64,000 nucleotides of DNA from Paramesorhizobium deserti (GTDB taxonomy: Bacteria > Pseudomonadota > Alphaproteobacteria > Rhizobiales > Rhizobiaceae), in assembly GCF_001558695.1 (NCBI RefSeq), contig NZ_LNTU01000037.1:415138-479137 (forward strand). The letters run 5' to 3'. Position 1 is the first letter of the stretch, and every line of letters begins with the position of its first letter. Positions 42,159 through 50,733 of this stretch are shown here, in pieces. A program made the position numbers and the translations under genes. The notes under the pieces are model-generated. The model saw only the letters and a program-made list of their open reading frames with translations, ran no database searches and was not told where the DNA came from.

Positions 42159-44539
42159 CAGTTCGCACCCCTTCGTTGCTGGAAGATTGGAAGCCAGTCC
42201 TTGGCGTCATCGCCGACCTTGGTGCGGATCGCATCGGCAAGTTCGACATTGCTGGTGCGGCCGGAGAGAATGGCGAGCTCGTCGTCGAAGCCGCTGAGGT
42301 CCAGCTCGGCGATAACGCTGCTGTGGCCCTGCTTTAGGACGAACCGTCGGCTCTCGACGGAAAGCTCGCCTGCGATCAGCTCGTATTCGCGCTCCGTAAG
42401 CTTGAAGCCATCGATGTAGTCGCCGCGGTCGCCGCGCGCGTTCGGCAAGAAGATCTGCGTCGGGCATTGCTCGATGATCGTGTGCGCGATCGGCGAGACG
42501 ATCGCATCGCGCGGGCTTTGCGTCGCAAACAGCATGAGGCCGTTCTGCTTGCGGATCGTCTTGAGCTTGTTCTGCGCGAGATCGCGAAAACCTTCGTCCT
42601 GGAGCGCTTTCCAGAACTCGTCGATGACGATGATGATCCTACGGCCGTCGATCAGTTGCTCGACGCGATGAAACAGGTAAGCCATCAAGGGCGTGCGAAT
42701 TTCCTCGTTGTCGAGAAAGTCGGTCATGTCGTAGCCGATGAACTTGCCGCCGACGCCGAATTCACCAAGGCCGATATCCTCGATGACGTTATCGAAGACC
42801 CAGCCGAGCGGCCCTCCTCTCTCCCACCGCCGCAGCCTCGCCGCAACGCCTTCGGGATCGGTGTTATTGAGGAAAGTCCTGAGCGCGCCGATCGTCCGGC
42901 GTTCCGCCGGAAGATCGGCGAGGCCGTCAATGGCGGAAGCGATGTCGCGGAGCTCGGTTACCGTCAATTCCCGGGACGATGAGCCGACGAGTTTGCCGAC
43001 CCATTGCGTCAAGAAAACCTTGTTCTCCGGTGTCAGGTCGAGGGCCGTTAAGGGCGCGCAGCCGGTTGGGATGCCGTTCTTGAGGGGCAGATAGCTGCCG
43101 CCGGCTGCACGCACGTAAAGATCGGCGCCCCTGTCCTTGTCGAAAAACACCACGTGCGGATCATGCTTTTCGAGTTGCGACAGCATGAAGTTGAGCAGCA
43201 CTGTCTTGCCGGTGCCGGACGGCCCGCAGACAAAGGTGTTGCCGAGATCGCCGTAATGGAAATTAAAGTAGAAGGGCGAACCGGACGTGGTCTTGAGGAG
43301 AGCGACAGCGGGGCCCCATTCGTTGCCGTCTTTCTGGCCGATCGGATAGGAGTGGAAGGGTGACAGCGCAGCGAAGTTTCGCGACGTGATAGCTCCAGAC
43401 CGGGCGCGGTAGCGAAAGTTGCCGGGCAACTGTGCCCACCACGCGGCCTCAAGCCCGAGATCCTCGCGCGCGACGACGGCGCCGCCGCTGGTCAAGCTGG
43501 CGCGTGCCTTGGCGAGATTGTCAGTCAGCTCTTTCACTGTGGGGCCAAAAACCGAGAGCGTCAGGTGATGCTCACCTAAAACAAAACGGTTGGACTCCAG
43601 ATCATCCATGGCATCGTCGAGTTCCTCGATCTGCGAGGACGCCTTATCGCCACTGCTGACCATCTGATTCTGCTTGCGGCCCATGATGGTGCGTGCATCG
43701 ACCTTGGAGATGAAAGAGAAGGATTGTGACAGGATGAGTTCGAATGGACTGGTGAGCACATTATCGAGCATGCCGGTCTTGGTGCGGGCAGGATATTCCT
43801 TGAAGCTCAGCATGCCAGCAAAGCGGCTTGTCGCCTCGTGCCGGATTTCAATGGTCTCCCGGCCGACGATGACACGATCCGAGTAGATCACCGAGGCAAT
43901 GCGCCCCTGGGTGAGTGGAATTGGCTCTCGCCGGCCGCCGACGAGCTGATGCAGCACCTCGCTCGGCTCCGAGAACACGAAGCCATCGTGCTCGTAGAGG
44001 GATAGTACGCGCGGCCCGAAGTGCTTCAGAGCAGCGGTGGCGTCCATAACTTTATCCCGAAGCTGCTTGAGAGCCTCCTCGTCCAGTTCGACACCCGCCT
44101 GACGCGCCCTTCGCAGCCGCGACAGGAGCTTCGCGGCCTTGTCGGCCGGATCGCGGTTCGGCGACCAGAGGACCGTCAGATAGAGATCGTTGCGGAACAG
44201 GTCCTCGCCCACCATGCGCTCGCGGTACTTATTGTTGAGCGCAGCCGAAAATGCGGTCGTGAAGGTTCCCTCGGGATAGTCGCTGTCCCGGCGACGAATG
44301 AGATGGGTCCACAACGCGAGCCGCTCGTCCGCGATGTTCCGGTAGAGCGTATTGAGGTCGCGATGAAGGGCGTTCAGGTTGAGAACGTCGGCGGTCTCGA
44401 ACGAGACCCCCTCAAGCGCGATCATCACCATCAGTGCGCGGGAATCGAGTGCGATTGTCGATTCATCGACATGACGGATATAGGGGATGAAGGTCTCCGG
44501 GCCGAGTTCGCGGGACCTGAGGGTTGCACGCTTAAGCAA
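42158..44539 (-). CDS. virB4: T4SS ATPase VirB4
   Basis: A protein of about 793 residues and the largest VirB ATPase. Walker A is CGPSGTGKTVLLNFMLSQLE (about residue 440) and Walker B is IIIVIDEFWKALQDEG (about 640). The following LMLFATQSPRDAI motif is the typical VirB4 sensor region. It supplies energy for pilus biogenesis and recruits pilin from the membrane. The start is ambiguous: TTG 44539 has AAAGGGA about 9 nt upstream within the end of virB3 and gives the usual LKRATLRSREL opening; TTG 44560 would add seven residues. Confidence 0.94.
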   Translation of the reverse strand: MLKRATLRSRELGPETFIPYIRHVDESTIALDSRALMVMIALEGVSFETADVLNLNALHRDLNTLYRNIADERLALWTHLIRRRDSDYPEGTFTTAFSAALNNKYRERMVGEDLFRNDLYLTVLWSPNRDPADKAAKLLSRLRRARQAGVELDEEALKQLRDKVMDATAALKHFGPRVLSLYEHDGFVFSEPSEVLHQLVGGRREPIPLTQGRIASVIYSDRVIVGRETIEIRHEATSRFAGMLSFKEYPARTKTGMLDNVLTSPFELILSQSFSFISKVDARTIMGRKQNQMVSSGDKASSQIEELDDAMDDLESNRFVLGEHHLTLSVFGPTVKELTDNLAKARASLTSGGAVVAREDLGLEAAWWAQLPGNFRYRARSGAITSRNFAALSPFHSYPIGQKDGNEWGPAVALLKTTSGSPFYFNFHYGDLGNTFVCGPSGTGKTVLLNFMLSQLEKHDPHVVFFDKDRGADLYVRAAGGSYLPLKNGIPTGCAPLTALDLTPENKVFLTQWVGKLVGSSSRELTVTELRDIASAIDGLADLPAERRTIGALRTFLNNTDPEGVAARLRRWERGGPLGWVFDNVIEDIGLGEFGVGGKFIGYDMTDFLDNEEIRTPLMAYLFHRVEQLIDGRRIIIVIDEFWKALQDEGFRDLAQNKLKTIRKQNGLMLFATQSPRDAIVSPIAHTIIEQCPTQIFLPNARGDRGDYIDGFKLTEREYELIAGELSVESRRFVLKQGHSSVIAELDLSGFDDELAILSGRTSNVELADAIRTKVGDDAKDWLPIFQQRRGAN

Positions 44540-44873
44540 ATCCAAGGTCCCTTTCGTCAAAGCGTCGAGTGAGTCTCAACGGCGAAAGCGTCGCCCCGCC
44601 CCAATAGAAGCTGTTGCGTGAGCGGCCGCGTGTTTCCACCCAGGCCAGCAGGATGCGGAACATATTGTGGTCGTGCTTCACGAGCGCGCGAAAGACGAGA
44701 TGAAAGACCACTCCGACAACCAGGTAAGCGATCGACCCGGCGACGATGTAGAGGATCGTCGTGAGCATGATGTTCACCCCCATGGCTTCCATCGTCACGC
44801 CGGCGATCATCGCCGGCCGGGTGCAGGCGATGAACAGCATGTCTTCCTCGGGCATCGGGCGCGCCATCGCCAT
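44532..44873 (-). CDS. virB3: T4SS protein VirB3
   Basis: A 113-residue membrane protein with the family opening DMLFIACTRPAMIAGV (the LFIACTRPAM core is diagnostic). One or two membrane helices follow (IMLTTILYIVAGSIAYLVVGVVFHLVF), then a C-terminal cytoplasmic part with NSFYWGGATLSPL. VirB3 works with VirB4 in pilus assembly and the two genes overlap here. The stop lies inside the 5' end of virB4, implying coupled translation. Confidence 0.94.
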   Translation of the reverse strand: MAMARPMPEEDMLFIACTRPAMIAGVTMEAMGVNIMLTTILYIVAGSIAYLVVGVVFHLVFRALVKHDHNMFRILLAWVETRGRSRNSFYWGGATLSPLRLTRRFDERDLGFA

Positions 44874-44877
44874 CGGG

Positions 44878-45177
44878 TCAGCCCCCGACGATGGTGTTCA
44901 CGAGTTCGGTAGCGCCGAAGATCCCTCCGATGCCGATAATCCAGAATCCTGCTCGGCGGAGGTCCATGTAACCGAACATCCAGGCGATGCAGATCACGAT
45001 CACGGCGATGACGGCCAGCAATTTAGCGATGTTGCCGGTCAGCATATCGACGATGTTCTGCAATACGGTTTCGATGCCGGCGGCCTGCGCGAAAGCCGGC
45101 TCGGCCAGGATGGCCACGATAGCGACGGCCATTGAACCGCAAGCGGCGATTGGGCGGATACGGGAACTCAAAGTCAT
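44878..45177 (-). CDS. virB2: T4SS major pilin VirB2
   Basis: A 99-residue pre-pilin with a long signal peptide (IAACGSMAVAIVAILAEPAFA, cleavage after AFAQA or AFA). Two hydrophobic helices follow, separated by a short basic loop: LLAVIAVIVICIAWMFG and AGFWIIGIGGIFGATELV with DLRR between. That is the standard VirB2/TrbC topology. The mature pilin would be about 70 residues. Position and neighbours are canonical. Confidence 0.93.
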   Translation of the reverse strand: MTLSSRIRPIAACGSMAVAIVAILAEPAFAQAAGIETVLQNIVDMLTGNIAKLLAVIAVIVICIAWMFGYMDLRRAGFWIIGIGGIFGATELVNTIVGG

Positions 45178-45842
45178 TCGCTCTGCTCCATTTGGCTGTT
45201 CTGAAACACAAGGACGGAAGATTTCCGTCGCGAACCGAAAACGTCCCAGGACGGCGTCGAGGCGGCTTCCGCCTGGAATTCGTCCTTGCTGGCATCGACA
45301 GCCATGCCGGTCGGAGGCGCTTCGTCGATTCCCCTCCCCTGTCCGCCATCGCTGATCGTTAGAACCGCAAGCGTCTTGCCGAGCCGCCTCACTTCCTCGC
45401 GGACCTGCTCGTCGTAATGGACCATCGCGCCGACGGAGGGATCGTCCCGTCCGTACCAGGACTGCAGCATCACCTGCTCGGCGCGTTTCGGATCGGCGCC
45501 AGCCTTCACTGCTAGTCGATAGTAGCCATCGAGAAGGGTGGCGGTGGCTTGCAGATTAAGGCACGGATCGAATGCGTCGGAGATCGACAGCTTCAGCTTT
45601 CGAAGCCCCTCCATGCCGATCCCGCCGAGGCCAAGCTGGATATCGTCGCGTTTGATTGCTCGCGACGTGGCGATTTCGATCGCTTCCGCCCTGGTTGACG
45701 GTTGTTTCAACAGCGGCTGACCGCTGTTGATCCGGATCGCGTAGGGTTGGAACCCACTTTCCAGGCTGACGACGCCGGCAAGTGTTTCGGCCGCGACGAT
45801 GGGGGCGCAGATCCGCGCCAGATCGACAAACGCAACATCCAT
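45174..45842 (-). CDS. virB1: T4SS lytic transglycosylase VirB1
   Basis: A 222-residue murein transglycosylase. It opens FVDLARICAPIVAAETLAGVVSLESGFQPYAIRIN, where the Glu in SLESGFQPYA is the catalytic acid and CAP/ET/ESGF are the family pattern. Later motifs GLGGIGMEGL and CLNLQATATLLDGYY correspond to the lysozyme-like motifs. It opens gaps in peptidoglycan for the secretion channel. Like several VirB1 proteins it lacks an obvious signal peptide. The C-terminal 60 residues are variable and probably unstructured. Confidence 0.92.
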   Translation of the reverse strand: MDVAFVDLARICAPIVAAETLAGVVSLESGFQPYAIRINSGQPLLKQPSTRAEAIEIATSRAIKRDDIQLGLGGIGMEGLRKLKLSISDAFDPCLNLQATATLLDGYYRLAVKAGADPKRAEQVMLQSWYGRDDPSVGAMVHYDEQVREEVRRLGKTLAVLTISDGGQGRGIDEAPPTGMAVDASKDEFQAEAASTPSWDVFGSRRKSSVLVFQNSQMEQSE

Positions 45843-45845
45843 GGG

Positions 45846-46385
45846 TCAGTACCAGACCCTTTGCTTGCCGACGCCGTCGATCGTCACATCAATATAGTGC
45901 GGCTGCTGGCGCACGTTTGGCTGGGTGGCGATCTGTGCCATGCATTGGAACCGCCCGCCCTCCCGTTGCCATCGCGCTGACAAGACGGAGCCACGGTTAT
46001 ATCCCTCGTCATCGCGCCCGAAAGAGCAGAAGCGTCTGCTCACCGGCTTCAGCGTTGTCGAGATGCAGGTGACATCTCGGCCGCGTGGACCGAAAGAGCC
46101 GACCAGGCGGTAGCCGACATTGCAGTAATAGGGCTCGTAACCGGGCCGCGAGCTATGAAAGCCCGTGCCGCTGCAGGTTGGAAACGACCTGCCCTTTGCA
46201 AGCCAGTCCCACAGCTTGTGGATGGGTGTACGGCATTCAGCGTATTGCGTCGCTCCGCCAGGGTTGGAAAGGCATAGGATAACCTGGCAACCCCACTCAT
46301 CGGCTCTCGCGTTACTATCGAAAACGAGAGAGAATGGCGCTAGACTGACTGCGGTGACAAATGCGTTGACGAGAGAGTTTTTCAT
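45846..46385 (-). CDS. Cys-rich exported protein at the head of the virB operon
   Basis: A 179-residue protein with a signal peptide (VTAVSLAPFSLVFDSNARA, cleavage near residue 28). The mature part begins EWGCQVILCLSNPGG, a run I have seen in proteins linked to conjugation regions, then AECRTPIHKLWDWLAKGRSFPTC. About eight cysteines at regular spacing suggest four disulfides in the periplasm or on the surface. It is 3 bp before virB1 and is likely the first gene of the operon. Function is unknown; a role in mating-pair contact or pilus assembly is possible. Confidence 0.75.
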   Translation of the reverse strand: MKNSLVNAFVTAVSLAPFSLVFDSNARADEWGCQVILCLSNPGGATQYAECRTPIHKLWDWLAKGRSFPTCSGTGFHSSRPGYEPYYCNVGYRLVGSFGPRGRDVTCISTTLKPVSRRFCSFGRDDEGYNRGSVLSARWQREGGRFQCMAQIATQPNVRQQPHYIDVTIDGVGKQRVWY

Positions 46386-46452
46386 GATCGCCCACCTTTA
46401 CAAGCATAAAGTACCTCGTGGTGGATCCACCCGAGAGAATGCGACTCGTTAT

Positions 46453-46477
46453 ACTATCAAATATCTGATAGTTTGAT
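46453..46477. promoter_or_regulatory. Overlapping dyads before the virB-divergent regulator
   Basis: ACTATCA-AATATC-TGATAGT (46453-46472) and ATCAAA-N10-TTTGAT (46456-46477) are two interleaved inverted repeats ending 2 bp before the regulator's ATG. They sit in the 94-bp gap shared with the virB operon. A small winged-helix dimer bound here would block its own start and could control the virB promoter too. Confidence 0.58.
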
Positions 46478-46479
46478 CG

Positions 46480-46824
46480 ATGGCAAGCGCACTCAAACCG
46501 GAAATGCAGGAGCAACGGTTTTCGGCACTCTCCTTGCAGGAAGTTTTCGACAAACCGTTCGAGGGAGAGACGCCGCAGTCGCGGCTGAAGCAGATCGGCA
46601 TGATGACGGTGCTCTATATGATGCACCAGAGGGGCGAGAAGCTAACCCTTGCAACCATCAAGAATATAACGGGAATGACGCGCAACACCGTAAAGGAATC
46701 GATTGACCCACTCGTTGCGCGCGGCATTCTGCAGGAGACGATTGTGAAGAACTCGGCAGGAAGAGGAACAGCCTGGCAGTATGAGTTTCATCCGGACATC
46801 TTCGAGAGATTGAAGTTTGACTGA
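46480..46824 (+). CDS. Small winged-helix regulator divergent from the virB operon
   Basis: A 114-residue protein. After an N-terminal segment of about 35 residues there is a MarR/IclR-like winged helix: QIGMMTVLYMMHQRGEKLTLATIKNITGMTRNTVKESIDPLVARGIL. The recognition helix is MTRNTVKESIDPL and the wing is GRGTAWQYEF. It lies divergent from virB1-virB11 with two dyads against its ATG, so it is likely an autorepressor and regulator of conjugation. Its GC content is somewhat below that of the metabolic operons. Confidence 0.78.
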   Translation: MASALKPEMQEQRFSALSLQEVFDKPFEGETPQSRLKQIGMMTVLYMMHQRGEKLTLATIKNITGMTRNTVKESIDPLVARGILQETIVKNSAGRGTAWQYEFHPDIFERLKFD

Positions 46825-47304
46825 TATAAGCCAATGGGCGATCGCTGCCGACTACTGATCGAGCAGCGCGAAGGGTCGCAGATGAGAATTTCCGCATTTT
46901 TGGTCAACTTCAAGTCGAGCCAGACAATACCGTCGCATTCAGTCGAGGCCTTCAGCGATGTTCATGCCGCACCAGGATCAATACCGCTAAAATCCGCAAA
47001 CTTTTGATGCGGTAAGAAGCTCCGCCGCAGCTGAATCGGCACAAGTCGAGCATTTGCGATCATAGCGCCAAAGCTATTCCTGCTGCAGGCCTACGATCTC
47101 CGTTCTCGGCAGGCCCATAACGCAACCAAAAGCTGTGCGTCAATCTCTCGAAATCGACAGGTTGCACCAAACTTCTCCTTCGACGACATCTATTTAAGAG
47201 AAAGGTTGCTCAGGAAATCCTCGTGGAACCAAGCAACAAGCCGTCATCCACCTTCAATGCCCGGACAAACGGCTTCTCCTTTCACCCGGTGGAAAGGATC
47301 ATCC
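46825..47304. other. Intergenic stretch, nothing assigned
   Basis: About 480 bp between the virB regulator and the methyltransferase-like gene. There is no coding signal I can support in any frame. One weak inverted repeat (CCGCA-N9-TGCGG, around 46994-47012) is visible. A conjugative origin of transfer or the promoter of the downstream cassette could lie here, but no specific motif was found. Confidence 0.4.
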
Positions 47305-48357
47305 ATGACGGAACTGCAAATCATCGAAGCATGGCGAAACGCTCCGCGTCTTAACTCGTTTGCCGGGTTCTTTGAGCGAACAGCACAAGGGCTCGCGAAT
47401 ATGCCTGATCTGGCAACACCAGAGCCCGATATGAACCTGCTGGAGTTCGATATCGATTGCATGACGTTCTGGGATACTCATCGACGTTTGTGGGGCCATT
47501 TTGATCACCACTATTTTGCAAGCATCCCCTACCGGCTCGAAGAGGAATACCGGCTGGCCGCAGCAATACTCTTGTTTAGCCTATCTGCGTGGGGATGCAG
47601 CGGGCAGGCCGCGACGATCTATACCCTGGGAGCGGGTGCCGGCACCCTTGCACGAGCCTTGGCAAGGCTCGGCGATGGTAGACTCAAGACCCTGAACTGC
47701 AGTCCGACTGCCGGTAATCGTGCCTGCTTTTTCGCACGACGGGGAAGCGAAGACGCGTATTTCTATCATGGTCCATTCTTCGAACTGGACGACGAACGCT
47801 ATGCTGCCGATGAAAATCTTCAACCGTTCCGAGATGGTTATGATCTGGTGCTGGAGGATACAACCTTCCAGATGTACGGCCGCGACCGGGAAGAACAGCT
47901 CTCTGTCATAGCACCGCGAATTCGGGCCGGCGGCTTGCTGGTGCAAATTCAAAAGCTCATGCATCCGGACATGAAAACCTACCTCGAACGCGAGCGCCAA
48001 AAGGACGAACAATTCAAGTCACGGTATTTTTCTCAGACACAGATCGTCGCAAAGAAACGCGATGTCCTCGATACCATGGCGGATTTTCAGGTCGATCTGA
48101 AGAGCTCCATATCAGCTCTCGGCTCGTGTTTCGACTATTCCGCCATCACATGGAATAGCGGCAATTTCTATACGATCGTCTCCTCCAACTCATTTGCCTC
48201 TTTACGCGATTTCATCACGTCCATGGTGAAGCCGGCTATACCGCCAGAATATTGCTATGAGCTTCCGCCGCGCTTCTTCGCGCGCGAGGGAATGTCACCG
48301 GGACCGACAGACTGGACGTGGCGAGCTCCACGATCGGCCACGCCGAAACCTGAATAA
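47305..48357 (+). CDS. Class I SAM-dependent methyltransferase-like protein
   Basis: A 350-residue protein. The best motif is IYTLGAGAGTLARALARL (about residues 112-129), a glycine-rich SAM-binding loop. A later acidic DLVLEDTTFQMYG (about 205-217) and AGGLLVQIQKL correspond to methyltransferase motifs IV and V. The N-terminal 100 residues (opening MTELQIIEAWRNAPRLN, with FDHHYFASIPYRLEEEYRLA) are not familiar. AAAGGA lies about 7 nt before the ATG at 47305. It is the first gene of a three-gene, lower-GC cassette. The methyl acceptor is unknown. Confidence 0.72.
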   Translation: MTELQIIEAWRNAPRLNSFAGFFERTAQGLANMPDLATPEPDMNLLEFDIDCMTFWDTHRRLWGHFDHHYFASIPYRLEEEYRLAAAILLFSLSAWGCSGQAATIYTLGAGAGTLARALARLGDGRLKTLNCSPTAGNRACFFARRGSEDAYFYHGPFFELDDERYAADENLQPFRDGYDLVLEDTTFQMYGRDREEQLSVIAPRIRAGGLLVQIQKLMHPDMKTYLERERQKDEQFKSRYFSQTQIVAKKRDVLDTMADFQVDLKSSISALGSCFDYSAITWNSGNFYTIVSSNSFASLRDFITSMVKPAIPPEYCYELPPRFFAREGMSPGPTDWTWRAPRSATPKPE

Positions 48358-48407
48358 CGATCTCAAGCAATTGCGGCGTTCAGATGCAAACATGGAGGAA
48401 CAAGTCA

Positions 48408-49838
48408 ATGGACAGCCATCGAGCGATCGTGGGCGCCGATGAGGATCGCGACCATCACGCCATAACTGACCTCAGAAATACCTTATCGTATCTAATGCCG
48501 CATCTGGATAAGTTCTGGAGCCGCCCGCTCAACGACTATGCACGGGCGGTCTATGATGTCGAACACCGCCGAACCGGGTGCCCACCTCGTGACGAGGCCA
48601 TATCCTTCCTGCTGAAATGTGTCGAACGGGTCGCCCTTGGATCGGGAGCTGACGAGCAGGAGGCGCGGCAGGCCGCAGATCAATTGGTTGCCTCCCCGAT
48701 CATTCAAAGCGGACCGCATTGCCATCTCCTTATCGAGCCGGATGCCTTTTACACGCATCTGTTCAGCCTGATCGGCCTCGGCGCACATAGGCTCCGGTGG
48801 CATATCTGCTACAACGCCTCGACCGTAAAGTTCATAGAAAGACCGAAAAAGGGACCCGGCTGGCTTCACTTTGAGGGCGAAGCGATCAATGTCTTTGGAC
48901 TTACCCGAAGCCGGATGGATTCCTACAGCATTTGCGGCTTCAATGGCCCCTATCGCTTCATGCTGTCGGGACGAAAGAACAGAGAGCCGGCGAACGCAGC
49001 CGCGGCCAGGCTCAAGGCTTTCCTACCGAACACGGAATTCTCGTCGGCCGCAAATGCAATCAAGGCGGGCAACCAGGCGATATGGAAGAAGGCATTTCCG
49101 CCGCAGGTTCGGCTTCTTCAACTCGACGATATCGATGTCGCTGATCTCGTGGCCGAACATCTTGAGGAACCGGGATCATGGCTTTCGACGCGATTCATCG
49201 GCAATGGATTGTTCGCTCACACCATTCTTGAGGAAATCGATAATCTCAACGCCGGACCGTGGGCGAGATGGATCCGCCGCACCACTGATCTCTTCTGGGG
49301 GCTGGCGGAGGGGAAGATCTTTCCATTGCGATTGGGGCGGAATGTTCTTTCGGGTGGATATGGATCACGGTTCGCAGTCCGATTCTCCCCGGTAGACATC
49401 GCTGTCGCGCTTCGCCAACGAAAAATAGTTCCCAGCCTGCTCACGACGTTTCTGGTGACATCCATCCTGCCGGGCGTGCGCGTTCTCGGCGGCTGCCGGC
49501 AAACCATCTATTATCCTCTCATGCGTTATATCGTTGCCAACGCACTTGAAAAATTGAGCGAACGGGACCTGCTAAATGCTCTCAGCGGCGATGTCTGCCC
49601 CGGAGTATGGGGGCATCGCGTCCTGAAGCCGAGCGAGGCGTATCCTCTTCTGGAGATCGAAAAGAACGGGAGCGTCCTGGATCTGCTGACGAACTACGGC
49701 GAGCAATCGTTGGCGCAGGCGTGCGGGGACCTTGTCAGCTTCACGAGCGATCCGATCTGGGCAGAGCTCTCGATGTGCATCGCAAATGGAACCATTCATG
49801 CTCAATCGCCCGAATGGCGATGGGCACAGCTCTCGTAG
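48408..49838 (+). CDS. Unrecognised 476-residue protein of the methyltransferase/GNAT cassette
   Basis: I do not recognise this family. No signal peptide or clear Walker motif is present. The protein is mixed alpha/beta with one moderately hydrophobic stretch, VPSLLTTFLVTSILPGVRVLGG (about 345-366). Distinctive runs are SGPHCHLLIEPDAFYTHLF, LRWHICYNASTVKFIERPKKG, FRLGRNVLSGGYG-like LRLGRNVLSGGYGSRF and GGCRQTIYYPLMRYIVANAL. GGAGG lies 9 nt upstream of ATG 48408. It follows the methyltransferase-like gene by 50 bp and precedes a GNAT gene by 68 bp in the same direction. The trio suggests a biosynthetic or modification pathway. It could be an enzyme of amino-acid-derived small-molecule synthesis, which is a guess. 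Confidence 0.7.
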   Translation: MDSHRAIVGADEDRDHHAITDLRNTLSYLMPHLDKFWSRPLNDYARAVYDVEHRRTGCPPRDEAISFLLKCVERVALGSGADEQEARQAADQLVASPIIQSGPHCHLLIEPDAFYTHLFSLIGLGAHRLRWHICYNASTVKFIERPKKGPGWLHFEGEAINVFGLTRSRMDSYSICGFNGPYRFMLSGRKNREPANAAAARLKAFLPNTEFSSAANAIKAGNQAIWKKAFPPQVRLLQLDDIDVADLVAEHLEEPGSWLSTRFIGNGLFAHTILEEIDNLNAGPWARWIRRTTDLFWGLAEGKIFPLRLGRNVLSGGYGSRFAVRFSPVDIAVALRQRKIVPSLLTTFLVTSILPGVRVLGGCRQTIYYPLMRYIVANALEKLSERDLLNALSGDVCPGVWGHRVLKPSEAYPLLEIEKNGSVLDLLTNYGEQSLAQACGDLVSFTSDPIWAELSMCIANGTIHAQSPEWRWAQLS

Positions 49839-49906
49839 AACCCCGATCGTGAGGGTTGCCCATTACTCTGCCAGCAGCGGTTCTGCTAAACCTATCGGAG
49901 TCGGAT

Positions 49907-50416
49907 ATGGCGACAAATAAGCAGGAAGTCTCGATCAGACGCCTCTCGATGGATGAGATTGATGTCTTCCGCTGCATTCGCCTTGAAGCGCTTTCCCGCG
50001 AACCATCCTCATTTGCAAGCCGGTATGAGGATTGGGACAATCTTCCCGACGATGAATGGCGTCAACGGCTGAATAACCCTGTCTTCGTCGCGTTCCTGAA
50101 TGGTCAGCCTGTCGGCATCATGGGGCTATCGCGCCATCATCCGAGCAAAATGGTACATCGCGCTACCCTCATCAGCGTCTATGTGCGCAAGAGCCAACGT
50201 GGGACAGGGATCGCGGAAAACCTTCTGAAAGCGGTTGCGGATTATGCAAGAAGCATTGGAGTTTTGCAGCTTCAGCTGGCTGTCAGTGTCGAGAATCCGG
50301 CGGCGATGCGCTTCTATCAACGGCAGGGGTTTATCGAGATTGGCCGGATCCCCGGCGGTTTCCTGGATGACGGCAGGGAAATTGACGAGATAATTATGGT
50401 GCGATGCCTCAATTAA
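49907..50416 (+). CDS. GNAT family N-acetyltransferase
   Basis: A 169-residue GNAT protein. Motif A (acetyl-CoA pyrophosphate loop) is VYVRKSQRGTGIAENLLKAV (about residues 100-119; the Q/R-x-x-G-x-G/A pattern reads QRGTGI). Motif B follows as AVSVENPAAMRFYQRQGFIEIG. The N-terminal part opens VSIRRLSMDEIDVFRCIRLEAL. The ATG at 49907 has GGAG about 6 nt upstream; an in-frame TTG at 49856 is unlikely. As the last gene of the cassette it may acetylate the pathway product, for instance as self-immunity. Confidence 0.87.
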   Translation: MATNKQEVSIRRLSMDEIDVFRCIRLEALSREPSSFASRYEDWDNLPDDEWRQRLNNPVFVAFLNGQPVGIMGLSRHHPSKMVHRATLISVYVRKSQRGTGIAENLLKAVADYARSIGVLQLQLAVSVENPAAMRFYQRQGFIEIGRIPGGFLDDGREIDEIIMVRCLN

Positions 50417-50560
50417 ATGGTCAATTTCCCTTGACGGTCGAGTAGGCCGAAGCCACCCTTAATAGGTTCAGCCCATCCACCTCATTGACCAGCGTTAGCG
50501 TCTTAAACCTGTCGATGATCCGTTTTACCCATTCTTCTCCAAGCAGTTCGGGAACGGCAG

Positions 50561-50716
50561 ATGGCCAGCGCCCGCCGGGATTATGGAATACCGCGAGTTA
50601 CACCACAAGCCGTGGCGCATGTCTACGGGATCATGGACTCGGATGTCGCCATATATTGCGTCGTCGACGGACGGCGCAACATGCAGTCCTTCCTCGGGCG
50701 CCGGCTCATTCGATAA
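50561..50716 (+). CDS. Small ORF (51 residues), uncertain
   Basis: A short reading frame beginning MASARRDYGIPRVTPQAVAH, with IMDSDVAIYCVVDGRRNMQS and ending GRRLIR. The sequence looks protein-like (balanced charges, clear strand AIYCVVDGRR) and may be the C-terminal end of a longer, now truncated protein, since no ribosome-binding site is evident. Its stop overlaps the T-tract of the minus-strand terminator. The family is not identified. Confidence 0.35.
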   Translation: MASARRDYGIPRVTPQAVAHVYGIMDSDVAIYCVVDGRRNMQSFLGRRLIR

Positions 50717-50733
50717 AAAAGCCGGCCCCGGCT
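50714..50733 (-). terminator. Rho-independent terminator of the cus operon
   Basis: On the minus strand AGCCGG-GG-CCGGCT (50733-50720) is followed by six T residues. It lies about 130 nt downstream of the cusA stop and is oriented to end that operon. The hairpin and T-run are compact and GC-rich. Confidence 0.75.
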
